Source: Leucosporidium creatinivorum
Taxonomy: Eukaryota; Basidiomycota; Microbotryomycetes; Leucosporidiales; Leucosporidiaceae
Assembly: GCA_001600635.1 (NCBI GenBank)
Contig: BCKL01000018.1
Coordinates: 241,974 to 305,973 of the forward strand
Reading direction: 5' to 3'
DNA length: 64,000 nt
The notes below the pieces were generated by a model. That model was not told the DNA's origin. It saw only the letters and a list, made by a program, of their open reading frames with translations, and did not search any database. A program made the position numbers and the translations under genes. Of the stretch, positions 53,850 through 64,000 are shown piece by piece (positions within the stretch are counted from its first letter, which is position 1; every line of letters starts with the position of its first letter).

Positions 53850-55074
53850 ATGCAGCCTCAGGATGATCATGTAAAGACGTCGAGTCGTGCTGGAGCCTAT
53901 CAAGTTACAGCAACCCAAACTTCTCAGCAGCAGCAGTCGAAAGCGAACGCCGACCCCCTCGGCCAAAAAGAGTTGGTGGTGTGTATGAGAATAGGCCGCC
54001 TCGAGCAACCCAAGACGGTGAACGCCCTCGTCGACACTGGCTCCCAGCTGTCGATGGTCACGTGGGCGCTCGTCTTGCAGCTCGGCCTGGCCGCCTTCGC
54101 CGAGGGCATCCCCGTCGCCATCGCTGCCGTCTCGAGGGATGGCTCGCAGCAGGCGCACATGATCACGCACAAGATCAAGCTCGTCCTCAGCATCGCGGCA
54201 GGCGTCTTGGGCGCGCACGAGTTCCTCATCAACCCCGACCCGAGGATGGCCACCTCGGCGATTCCTCTCGTGCTCGGCTGGGACTTTGCTCGCGCCTTCC
54301 ACCTCACCATCGATTGGACCAAGAGGGGCGTCATGTTCAAGCCCATGAAGCCCTTCGCTTCCATCGCCATCAACGCACTCAAGGCCGCCGCTGCCGCTGC
54401 TGCTGCTCGTCGCGCTCGAGCCGTCGCCGAGAGGTGAGTGCCTTCGCCGAGCTTGTTATCTTCGTCGCTCTAGAACTGACCTTCTCGTCGCCTTTCATAG
54501 TAACAAGCATGGCATTCCTACCGCCATCAGGACTGGTCGGTGGCCTGCTCTGAAGGGTCCTCGCTCGTCGTCGTAAGTCGTCTCACTTCGCCGTCGTCGT
54601 CTTGCCTTCGCTGACCAAGTCTCTCCCAGCAGCAAGCTCAAGCAGCAAGTCAGCTTCCATCCTGAGCTTGCTTCGTCGTCCGAGCCCTCAGCGAGGTACA
54701 TCCTGCACCGTCGTTCGCGTCTCGCCATCGCCGAAGCTGACCTTCTCCCGCTCGCCGTTGACAGGAAGCACCGCCACTCGTCGGGTCACTCCCGTCACCC
54801 CGGCGGGCACTACCTTGCCGCCTCCACCTCGTCTGCCAAATACGTCGCTCTCATCCTCCTCGGTTTGGCCGCTCGCGACCGTCAGCGCCGCCGAAGTGCT
54901 GCTCCCGCCCCCGAGCAAGCACCTCCCGCCTACTCGGTCGTCGATCAAGCTCGTCGCCAGGGGACTGTTAGGAGATCCAGGTTTGAGATCGTCGAGACCG
55001 TCCAGGCTGATGGAACGAGGAAGAGGGTCATCGTCGTCAAGGAGAAGGAGAGCGCCGAGCGCGCCGAGCAGTGA
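53850..55074 (+). CDS. Retropepsin-like aspartic protease domain gene, copy 3 (looks whole)
   Basis: A predicted 343-aa protein. Exons are 53850-54433, 54501-54572, 54630-54695 and 54765-55074. A Gln-rich start is followed by a retropepsin-like domain. It has ELVVCMRIGRL, the catalytic-type loop NALVDTGSQLSMVTWALVLQ, a central HMITHKIKLVLSIAAGVLGA, and the second-lobe motif PLVLGWDFARAFHL. An Ala-rich helix, a short hydrophobic stretch (YVALILLGLAA) and a basic tail ending VIVVKEKESAERAEQ follow. The introns look like ordinary host introns, and no reverse transcriptase, integrase or LTR is seen nearby. It may be a domesticated protease from an LTR element or a host retropepsin; activity is untested. 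Confidence 0.72.
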
Positions 55075-55553
55075 GCAGGTGGTCGTGGAGGTCAAAAATG
55101 CTCTTGTAGCACACCCGGAATGAGTCTAATCTGTCAAGCAGTACCTTAGTCATCTGTGCCGTGTAGTTTGCGCTCTCTTTCCTCTTTCGTCCACCTCCCT
55201 TAGTGGCTTCGGCCCAAAACCCGTCGTCTTATGAGTGCAAAAACGTTACTGTGCCACATTGGGGCTGCGAGAAAAGGAGAGTGAGCGTATGTGACAACTT
55301 CGTGCTCCCCTACAGCTGCTTCTGTACAGCGTGAAGCGAGCCAGAACCGAGCTCGGCGCAAGTAACTGGATTCGGCGACCGGTTTCAGGTAACTTGGGCG
55401 AGCCCGACGAGCGGCGAGGATCGAGCAGAGTTTTTCAAGGGTCCTGAGCACATTCCGCAGCCTCTCCAACCGCCTGCCTCCCCTCAGACAGACCGAGCTG
55501 GTCGCCGAGCGGTCCCTCTTCGGCTGTTCAGCGCGATATCTTGAACCCCTCCT
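55075..55553. other. Intergenic region
   Basis: 3' flanks of two convergent genes, including ATGAGTGCAAAAAC at 55231-55244, the word shared with the 3' flank of copy 2. No gene seen. Confidence 0.45.
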
Positions 55554-56159
55554 CTACAGCTTTGTCGTAGCCTTCTCATCGTCTCCATACAGCTGAACCC
55601 ACCGCTTGATGCCACCCGCAAGCACGACAGCCTCGCTGTTCTTGATCCCTCGCTCGTCGAGAGCATCCTGGTACCATCCGGCACAACGGGGACCTCGGCC
55701 CGAGGAGGATTGACAATGGAAGATGACTTTGGGGTAGCTGCAGGTTGATAAGGCCGAGGAGGAGATCAGCGAGAGCTCGAGAGACGGAGGAGGAGGAGCG
55801 TACCGAGTGAGGACGGGGAGCAGCGAGGGCAGCGTTTGGTACAAGGAGTGAGCAGGGAGGTTGATAGCTCCGTTGATGAAAGCGACCTGTAGTCCAGCAG
55901 CAGCCAGCAGAGCAGCACGTCAGCTACCCTGCTCAGCACCCCAAACGTTCATCACCGCGCTGCAGCTCACCTCAAAGTCTGTCCTGCGCACGTCTACCAC
56001 GATCCAATCCCTCCCATCTAGCTCGGGCTTGCCATCAACCCATTGCTTGAGCTCCTCTGCCTCAATACGAGCGGGTGTCGAAGTGGGCGAAGGGAACGCA
56101 GCGTGCCAGGGCTTCTCCTCGACTGGGGGAGCAGTGAAGCTTTCGTTGGTGGTCGACAT
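55554..56159 (-). CDS. Rhodanese/CDC25-type phosphatase-like protein (Ych1/Acr2-like)
   Basis: A predicted 151-aa single rhodanese domain. Exons in coding order are 56159-55971, 55886-55804 and 55737-55554. Visible parts are LKQWVDGKPELDGRDWIVVD, VRRTDFEVAFINGAINLPAH, and the active-site loop VIFHCQSSSGRGPRCAGWYQ, a HCX5R signature as in CDC25 phosphatases and fungal arsenate reductases. VVLAGGIKRWVQLY closes the fold. The product may be a phosphatase or an arsenate reductase; the sequence alone does not decide. MSTTNESF was taken as the start; an upstream in-frame ATG at 56318 could add a basic leader for mitochondria. Confidence 0.88.
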
Positions 56160-56553
56160 TGGTGCTGAGATGTTCGGTGAGAGACGAGAGACGAAGTGGC
56201 AGGACGAAGGAGGGAGGAAAGCTCGACGAGCTGGGCGAAGCCAGCAATTCGAAATGAGATTCAAATGCGAGCCAGGAAACATTGTTGATGTCGTGGGAGA
56301 GGTGCAGAAAGAGATCAACCAGCTCGAGCGAAGGCCAGCAACTTCTAGCAGCGAACGCAGGAGCCCCTTGGCCGACTAGCTCGGCGCCGAGCTCCGACAT
56401 TGTCCATCTCTCGCTCTCTCCTCTTGATCAGGCAGCGAGTAGGAACGACTAAAAGCAAGTAATTGCAGATACAACACTGCAGCAGAAGAAGAAGAAACAA
56501 GCACACATCATGCGACGGAAGAACGACAAGCACCTCTCAGCCCTTCTCCGAGC
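56160..56553. other. Intergenic region
   Basis: Promoter of the rhodanese gene and 3' flank of RAD52. No gene seen. Confidence 0.4.
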
Positions 56554-59271
56554 TCAACCCTCCCTGAACCTCTTGCCTCCACTGCCGACGCCTGGTCCTT
56601 CGAGCTCGCGGAGAGGAGAGCGTTGCTGACCTCCTCCCTGGTGCTGGTGGTAGTCGCCGACGGGTGGGCTGGCCTCGAAGCTGATAGGGCGGCGCGGAGG
56701 AAGCAAAGGGGAACGCCGAAAAGGAGGGAGGGAGAAGCTATCAGCGCGGGCTCTCAGATACAGCCTTGCCTTCTCCCGATGAGGGAAAGCGAGAGAGCAG
56801 CACAGAACTCACGCATCACTCGTCCTCTTCAACCCCCTCGCACTCGTAAAAGCCACCGGCGCTCCCACTCCTCCTCCTCCTCCCGACTCCTCTCCCCCAG
56901 CAACCCTACCCGCCCCCCCTCCAACATCCAAACTAGGCAACCGCCCCGCCTGCACCGGCGGACCAGGAGGGGAGACCTGCCTCCCCCCTCCGGCGATGGG
57001 ACGGGCTTGAGGAGGAGGAGGGGTGTGATGAGCGACGGGGACGGAGGTTGAACGGCGGGGGGCGATGGGTGGGCGGAGGCCGGGTTTGGGGGCGGGGTGG
57101 AGGGGGTCGAGGGGGAGCTGGAAGGGGGGAGGGAGGGGGAGGGGAGCGCCGAGGTTGGAGAGGCGAGGAGCGTGAGGGATGTGAGTTGCAGCGAGTGAGC
57201 CGAGAAGCGATGAGGAAAGAACGGGAGGGACGAAAGGAGACAGATGAAGAGCGCCGTCAGCTTCCCCTCTCGAGCCTCACCGCGCCTCATCGCCGAACTC
57301 ACCCCAGATCCTCCCGATCCGGCTCCTGCACCAGCAGCAAGCAACTGCGCCGCACTGACACTCTTCACCGCTCCGCTACTTCCCCCCACAGCCACACCAG
57401 CCTGCATCTGTGCTCTCTCCTTCGCCTTCCTCCTCTCCTGCGCCTGCAAACGAGCTTGCTCTTGCTCTTCGGGCGTGCGGATCGAGGTGGCGCGCTGAGG
57501 TTGGAGAGGGTTGAGGGCGTGGGCGTGCGGAGGAGGGACGTTGTGTTGAGGGTGGGGCGGGACGGGCTTGAGGCTGCGAGCGAGAAGTGCGAAGTGGTTG
57601 GGGAGGGAGGGAGGGAGAGAGGGAAGGAGACGAGAAATCAAGGCAGCGGGTCAGCGAGCCAGGTCTCCAAAGAGACCTCATCTCGATCATGAGCAGCAGC
57701 GCATTTCCCTCGCGGAGCGCGAGCTGAAGAGTGACCACTCACCCCTCCACTTCCAGCATCCCACTCTCCGCATAACCCGAATCCCCCTCCCAAACTCCTC
57801 CTCCCTCCATGCCAAGCAGCCCACTCTCCTCCCCGACTCCTCCACTATACGTCGCAGCATTCAGATCCACAGCCTCGAACACAGCATCCTCGCCGCCGAA
57901 CAGGTCAGCCGTCTCGGGGCGGTAGTGAGGGTTTGGCTGGGCGGCGGCAGCGGGCGGAGGAGGAGGTTGACGAGCTTGCTGCTGCTGTTGTTGGGGAACG
58001 AGAGGGCGCTGAGCTTGGGGAGCTGCTGGTCGAGCGCCCGGGTGCGCGATCGTTTGCGCTCGTTGAGGCTGAGGCTGCTGGGGAGGGGGGCGGGGCTTGG
58101 CGGGCTGCTGCTGCTGTTGCTGCTGAGCGTTTTGTGGAGGGCGTTGAGGAGGAGGAGCGTGCTTCCTCTCGCCCGCTGCTGGAGGAGCGGCGGCGGCGGG
58201 AGGAGAGTTCGCCGAGGTGGAGGTGGAAGCGGCGTTGGCGTTGGAGCGGGTAGGGAGGACATGATCTGGTCGGTGAAGGTCGTCGAAGTCGAACTTTTGC
58301 TGTTGTTGTAGTAGATAGGTCAGTTCAGCTCGACGAGAGCGCGCAAGGCGTGAGGGAGAAGGGAGAGAAAGCACGTGACCTTACCTTCTGCGCCTTCATC
58401 TTGCCCACTTCGGCCGTGTACTGCTTGTCGTAGAGGCAGTTGCCCAAGAGCGAGCCAAAGTTGCGGAGCGTGCGCTTGAGGGCGTCGGTGACGGCTTCCT
58501 TCTTGCACTGCGAAGTGGGAGAGAAAGGGAGAGCCGGAGCCGAGATGAGGGTCAGCTCTCGCTCTTGTCGTTTGAGTGCTCAGCTCTCGACTCAGCAGGA
58601 GCTGAGATGCAGAGCAAGTTTAGACCACCACACACCTTGTCGAGCCCATCTGCCTTGCTCTTGGTGTTCTCGAGCTTGCCGTAGCCGACGTCCTCATGGC
58701 TCGCTCCGTCCTGCAACCTCACGCGCACGATCGCTGAGACTCCCATGCACCACCTTGCCGTCTCTGGATTATAATCCACCTGCAGCCGAGTCCTCCGAGT
58801 CAGCCTGAGAGCAGCGAGCGGCAAGCCTAAAGTCAAACAAGGCGCGAGCGAGCTGAAACGCACAAAGTCGATGACAATCTCCTTGATCTCGGTGAACCAG
58901 CCTGTAGCGTGATATCATACGTTAGCTGCGAGCTAAGGGGAGAGCTGCCTCTACGCACCATTGTAGCCAAAGATGTCGTTCGCGAGGTTAATGACCCTCC
59001 AGCCCTCGATGTAGGTGAGTTTAGTGCCCCCTCCTCCCTGCCTGGTGCTGAGGTACTCTGGTCCTAGCTTCTTGCTCAAGATGGATTGGATACGATCTAC
59101 TCGTTCGCTGGTTTGAGGGGACATGCCGGTGAAAGAGTTGATGGAGCTGCCTCCGAGCGAGTTGGAAGGGGGGATGGGCCCTTGAGGGGTGTACTGAGGT
59201 GCAGCAGAGTAATGCGTACGAGCGAAGGGTGACTGCCATTGAGCAGGTTCTGGCTCTGGCTCGACTCCCAT
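56554..59271 (-). CDS. RAD52: Homologous recombination mediator RAD52
   Basis: A predicted 625-aa protein. Exons in coding order are 59271-58959, 58901-58864, 58779-58636, 58507-58385, 58299-57743, 57573-57303, 57117-56813 and 56680-56554. The conserved N-terminal annealing domain is clear: [94 protein letters not shown] and [20 protein letters not shown]. The C-terminal half is long and low in complexity (Gln/Pro runs), with FDFDDLHRP just after the domain. Rad52 anneals ssDNA and loads Rad51. It is divergent from RAD54, sharing its promoter. Exons 6-8 in the low-complexity tail are less certain than the first four. Confidence 0.95.
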
Positions 59272-59430
59272 GGCGCTGGCAGAGCGAGCTGAAGGAAGCG
59301 GTAAGAGGGAGAGAGACGAGCGCGCTCACTTCTCTTGCTCCTGCCACTTCTCAGCTTCAACTCGTTTCGCTACAAGGCAGACTCGTGTCTTTGACTAGGG
59401 ACTACCCTCTTACAGACCTACTAAGCCATC
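59272..59430. promoter_or_regulatory. Shared bidirectional promoter RAD52 / RAD54
   Basis: Only 159 bp lie between the predicted start codons of the two recombination genes. It is pyrimidine-rich on the plus strand. I did not recognise an ACGCGT (MCB) box in it. Confidence 0.65.
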
Positions 59431-62400
59431 ATGTACGCTCTTCGCTCTGCTCTCTCACACGCGACTCGCGCCACTCTGTTGTTGTCCTCGACCTAGGCGG
59501 AGAACTGACTCTCTTTCCACCTTCTACTGGGCTACAGGCGCAAGTCGTTTGTGCAGAGCTTGCATGCAGATCCCAACTTGCCCGCTGCAGAACTCCCTCG
59601 TAGCGCTTCAGGAGGAGGCTTTGGTACTCCCTCCTTCAAGCGTCAGTCTCTCCCTCACTTCAAGCTCTCCTGCAGTGCAGCTCTGAGCTTAGCTGACCTC
59701 TCCTACTTTCTAACAACAGCCTTCCAAGTCCCTGCTACGACCAAGTCCACCCGAGTAGCCGCCGCCAACGCCCGCGCCCGCTCGGCCGCCAACAAGCGCC
59801 CCCGAGTCGAGTACACCGAAAACACCTTCTACACCGAACTCGGCACGCCCGACTACGACCCTCAAGCCGTCAAGAAGGCTCGTAAGGAGGCCAAGAAGGC
59901 CGCTGCCGACAAGGCGGCCAACGATTCCGACGACGACCAGAAGAAGGGAGGAGGGAGAGGAGGGTTCGTCGACAAGTATGTGCCGCCGCCGCCGCCGAGG
60001 ATGTTCCCCGTCTACAAGCCCAAGTCGAGCTCCACCGTCATGACCAAAGGCTTCACCATCCCGGGCATCAAGAGGAAGGGAGTCATTCTGGAGACCAAGT
60101 TGACCCATCAGGCGCTCGGCGTGAGGAGACCGGGAGAGATCATCCCTCGTCCGTTGCACGATCCGCTGCAGGACCACGCTATCGTCTTGTGGGACCCGAC
60201 GATCGATGATAGGGAGGCGGAGAGGGAGTTGGAGAGGCAGAGGAAGGAGCAGGAGGCGAGGGAGAAGGATGACGACGGCAAGCTCGCGGCGGATGATGAG
60301 GCCGAGAAGGAGAGGAGGAAGGTGCATAGGAGCTTGGCCGAGATGTTGGGCATCAAGATGGGCGACAAGGACAAGAACAAGGTCGTCAAGGTGCCCGTCG
60401 TCATTGATCCGCGGGTCGGCAAGGTCCTTCGTCCTCATCAAGTCGAGGGAGTCAAGTTCCTCTACCGCTGCGTGACGGGAATGACCGACGAGCAGGCCTA
60501 CGGGTGAGCAAGGCGTTCGTCTGTGGTCGAACTCTGCTGACATTCTCCTCAATCTACAGCTGTATCATGGCCGACGAGATGGGACTCGGCAAGACGGTGA
60601 TTTCGGCCCTTTGCTCTTCCTCCTGGCGTCTCGCTGACCTTGCTCTCCACCACAGCTCCAATGCATCTCGCTCATGTGGACCCTTCTCAAGCAATCGCCC
60701 ATCCCCAACAAGCACTCGATTGACAAGTGCATCGTCGTCTGCCCCTCCTCCCTCGTTCGCAACTGGGCCAACGAGCTCGGTGCGTTTGCTTCTCTCCTCA
60801 CCCTTCTTTCTCACTCACTCACTCACACACTTTAATCGTAACAGTCAAATGGCTCGGCGAAGGCGCCGTCTCGCCCCTCGCCATCGACGGCAAGCAATCC
60901 ACCGCCGAGATCACCATGTCGATTCGTCAGTGGTGCTCGTCCAAGGGCAAGCAGGTCGTCACCCCCGTCGTCATTGTCTCGTATGAGAGGTTGAGGATGC
61001 TCTCCGATGAGTTAGGCAATAGTGAGGTCGGGCTGCTGTTGGCGGATGAGGGGCACAGGTTGAAGAACTCGGGTGAGTTGAGGAGCGTGAGAGGGCGTGA
61101 GATGGAAAGCTGACTCGTCGAGCTGGAACAGACAACCTCACCTACACGGCACTCAACGCTATCAACTGCAAGCGTCGCGTCATCCTCACCGGCACGCCCA
61201 TCCAGGTCCGTCTTCGCCCACCCTCCTTCTCGGCGCTCGCTAACGACTTCCCACTTTACAGAACGACCTCGACGAGTACTACTCTCTCCTCTCCTTCTGC
61301 AACCCGGGCTACCTCGGTACCAAGCAAGACTTTCACAAGAAGTTCGAGCTGCCCATCCTCCGCGGCCGCGACGGCGATGCGACCGACTTGCAGAAGACCA
61401 AGGGAGACGAGGCGCTCAAGGAGCTGAGTACGAAGGTTAACAAGTTCATCATTCGTCGCACCAACGACTTGCTCTCCAAGTATCGTTAGTCGTCTTCTCG
61501 CTCCTCTCTCGCATCTCGAGCGCCGAGCTGACCTTCCCCTCTCGGCGCCGCCATAGTCCCCGTCAAGTACGAGCACGTCGTCTTCTGCTCCCTCTCTCCC
61601 TTCCAACTCGCCCTCTACCAACACTTCATGAACGCGCCCGAGACGAAAGCCCTCCTCAAGGGCAAAGGCTCGCAACCCCTCAAGGCCATCACCCTCCTGC
61701 GCAAGCTCTGCAATCACCCCGACCTCCTCAATATGGCCGACGATTTGCCTGGAGCGGAGAACGTGTTCCCTGATGGTTATGATCCGTACGATAGAAGGAG
61801 GTTGGTTGACCCGACGTTGAGTGGGAAGATGGCTGTCTTGGCGAGGCGAGTTGAGCCGAGGAGGGGAGAAGAGAGGGCGGGAGCTGACGAGGCGATGGTC
61901 GGAACAGGTTCCTCACCAAGATGCGCAAAGAGACGACCGACAAGATCGTCCTCATCTCCAACTTTACCGCCACGCTCGACGTCTTTGAGAAGCTGTGCCA
62001 CAACAACCGGTTCGTCTCGCTCCTCTCCTTCCTCCTCCTCCTCCGTCCCCAGCTGACTCGCTCTCTCCCATAACGTACCACAGCTACGGCTTCCTCCGTC
62101 TGGACGGCACCATGACGACCCAAAAGCGTCAAAAGCTCGTCGATAAGTTCAACGACCCGGACGGCAAGGAGTTCATCTTCCTCCTCTCGTCCAAGGCTGG
62201 AGGTTGCGGCATCAACCTCATTGGAGCGAATAGGCTCATCTTGTTTGATCCCGGTGAGTCTCTTCCCTCATGGAGAAGCGACTAGGCGGGGGAGAAGAGG
62301 ACAAGCTGACCTCGACGCCGAGCACAGATTGGAACCCCGCTTCCGATATGCAGGCGCTCGCTCGTGTGTGGCGTGATGGTCAGAAGAAAGATTGTGAGTC

Positions 62401-63067
62401 CTGCTGCACGTGTGCCGAAGACGATTGCTGACTTGATCCCACTCACAGGCTTCGTCTACCGCTTCGTCGCGACGGGCACGGTCGAGGAGAAGAGTGAGTC
62501 CCACCACCTTTCCTCTCGCCTCTGCGCCCTGGCTGACCTCTCCTTCGATCCTCCACAGTCTTCCAACGTCAATCGCACAAACAGAACCTCTCCTCCTGCG
62601 TGGTCGACGCCAAGGAGGACATCGAGCGCCACTACACGGGCGACAACCTTCGTCAGCTGTTCCAGTACAAGGAAGCGGCTTGCGAGGTGGGCTCTCGTTC
62701 CTCTCTCTCCCAACCGAGCGCGATTGCTGATGCTCTCGATGCTCGAACAGACGCACGATCTCTTCAAGTGCAAGCGCTGCAAGGGCGGCAAGCAGACCAT
62801 CAAAGCTCCGGCGATGCTGTACGGTGATACGAGCACGTGAGTTGTTTCCTCCCTTACTCGAGGTCAATGGCGAGAAGCTGATGCTGTAGATGTTCGGTAG
62901 GTGGAACCACTTGACCAACGCCTGCCTCGCCAACATCCACGACGACCTCCTGCGCGCCGAGGTCGACTTTGATGCCGTGACCGCTTGCTTCCAGTGTTAG
63001 TAGTAGTCGCTCTTTCGCACGACTTTCTAGCTGACCCTCTCACCGCCCTACAGATATCTCGACCTAA
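59431..63067 (+). CDS. RAD54: Swi2/Snf2 recombination translocase RAD54
   Basis: A predicted 856-aa Snf2-family translocase. Exons are 59431-59432, 59538-59641, 59720-60503, 60560-60596, 60656-60779, 60845-61072, 61132-61205, 61262-61484, 61557-61845, 61908-62009, 62084-62253, 62328-62393, 62449-62493, 62559-62686, 62751-62836, 62901-62995 and 63054-63067. Helicase motifs are readable in order: [12 protein letters not shown] (Walker A), [11 protein letters not shown] (II), LTGTPIQND (III), [31 protein letters not shown], and [10 protein letters not shown] (VI). [15 protein letters not shown] and the [11 protein letters not shown] region are typical of Rad54. The ATG is predicted to be split AT|G by the first intron, and the intron after 61845 has a GC donor. 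Confidence 0.94.
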
Positions 63068-63244
63068 GCCACTGGTTCGGTCGATGCTTCCCCTCCCTCC
63101 CTCTCACTCTCTCCTTGCTTCCCGCCTCCGCTTCGCTTGTTCCTCGTTTCGCATGTTGTCCCCCTTCGCCCTCGCAGTCGTTTCTATCGTTCCTTCGTAT
63201 CGCTTTTGCAACTAGCGTTTTTGTTGCACCTCGTTACATCGACT

Positions 63245-64000
63245 CTAGAGCAAGAGACGACCAGTCGGCGCGAGTCCCTTGAAGCCCGAGGCGCGAGAGA
63301 AGATGCGCTCGCCCCGGAGGTAGGTGTGGATGACGGCGCCGGTGAGGGTCAGGCCTTCGTAGGGGGAGGAGCGGTTCTTGAAGTGCAGCTCGGACTTGTC
63401 GACCTGTGCAGCGAGGGAGAGACGTCAGCTCGGTTCGGCGGAGAATGGAGACCGAGAAGTCAGCGTACGGTGAAGTGAAGATCGGGATCAAAGATGGCGA
63501 TATCGGCGTCTCCTCCAACCTTGAGCGATCCCTTACTCTCCTGCAGCCTAACCTGCTTAGCCGGCCTCTCACAGACCCACTGCACGACCCTCTCCATCCC
63601 GACCCCCCTCCTCTTCGCCTCCGTCCACAACAAACTCAATCCCAATCCCAACCCCCCAATCCCACCCCACGCCTGCATGAAATCCCCCTCCTCGAGCCTC
63701 TTGAGCTCAACAGTGCAGGGCGAATGATCCGAAACGACGAAATCAATCTCATCGGCGAGGAGCGCCTCCCACAATGCTTCCCGGTTGATCTCCTCCCGGA
63801 TGGGCGGGCAGCACTTGTACAACGTATCACCTTTGGCGATTTGCTCGGCCGAGAGCACGAGGTAATGGAAGCAAGTCTCCACGGTGAGGGGAAGGCCCTT
63901 GGCTCGGGCGGCGCGAAGTTGAGGAAGAGCCGAGGCGGCGGAGAGGTGAACGATGTGGGTGCGGAGGGTGGGGTGTTGCTCGGCGCAGCGGGTGATGAGG
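63245..64000 (-). CDS. DAL1: Allantoinase, C-terminal part
   Basis: The 5' end lies beyond the window. Exons seen are >64000-63469 and 63403-63245. It is an amidohydrolase of the dihydroorotase/allantoinase group: HIVHLSAASALPQLRAARAK, VETCFHYLVLSAEQIAKGDT, KCCPPIREEINREALWEAL, and DEIDFVVSDHSPCTVELKRL, where the final metal-ligand Asp lies in SDHSPC. Next come GGIGGLGLGLSLLW and the domain end DADIAIFDPDLHF, then YLRGERIFSRASGFKGLAPT. The CCPPIR and SDHSPC motifs point to allantoinase in purine (ureide) breakdown rather than hydantoinase. Confidence 0.92.

Noticed and set aside
1-64000. tRNA genes
   Set aside because: I looked for B-box words (GGTTCGA and GGATTCGAA forms) with an A box at the right distance and found only matches inside protein genes.

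Overview
The window is nuclear DNA from a basidiomycete fungus, most likely a red-yeast relative in Pucciniomycotina (the clade is inference). It is GC-rich. Almost every gene is cut by several short introns of about 50-160 nt, with GTRNGY donors, a CTGAC or CTAAC branch site 15-35 nt before the acceptor, and CAG or TAG acceptors. Genes are dense, lie on both strands, and are mostly housekeeping. I see no tRNA, rRNA or CRISPR array and no intact DNA transposon.

Layout. 1-5.4 kb: 3' end of the ER-fusion GTPase SEY1, a CHCHD2/Mix17-type CHCH protein, a pirin, and an isochorismatase-like hydrolase. 6.8-8.8 kb: a His-rich hydrophilin. 9.3-13 kb: two paralogous secreted, Cys-poor proteins with Kex2-type KR sites. 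14-15.4 kb: a small coiled-coil gene and a broken copy of part of the hydrophilin gene. 16-24.4 kb: ribosomal protein uL15 (RPL28), RPB11, CFAP20/Bug22, the heterochromatin factor Clr2, and the CCAAT-binding factor HAP2/NF-YA. 25-26.8 kb: a secreted precursor built from five KR-bounded repeats, the most unusual locus here. 27.5-38.5 kb: a hypothetical protein, CUE3/ASCC2, a PIN-like transporter, and further hypothetical genes. 39.3-48.3 kb: cytosolic prolyl-tRNA synthetase, RPB10, an NDUFAF2-type complex I assembly factor and GET5/MDY2. 48.6-52.8 kb: a tandem pair of CipB/zeta-crystallin-like oxidoreductases with a nearly identical internal tract. 55.5-64 kb: a CDC25/rhodanese phosphatase-like protein, RAD52 and RAD54 head to head, and the 3' part of allantoinase.

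Three dispersed genes (35.3-36.1, 44.4-45.5 and 53.9-55.1 kb) share a retropepsin-like domain and may descend from an LTR-element protease.

Gene groups that work together: RAD52 with RAD54 (homologous recombination, sharing about 160 bp of promoter), RPB11 with RPB10 (RNA polymerase subunits), and the three secreted KR-site precursors. Exon limits were read by eye from splice signals and checked by reading frame; no transcript data were available.
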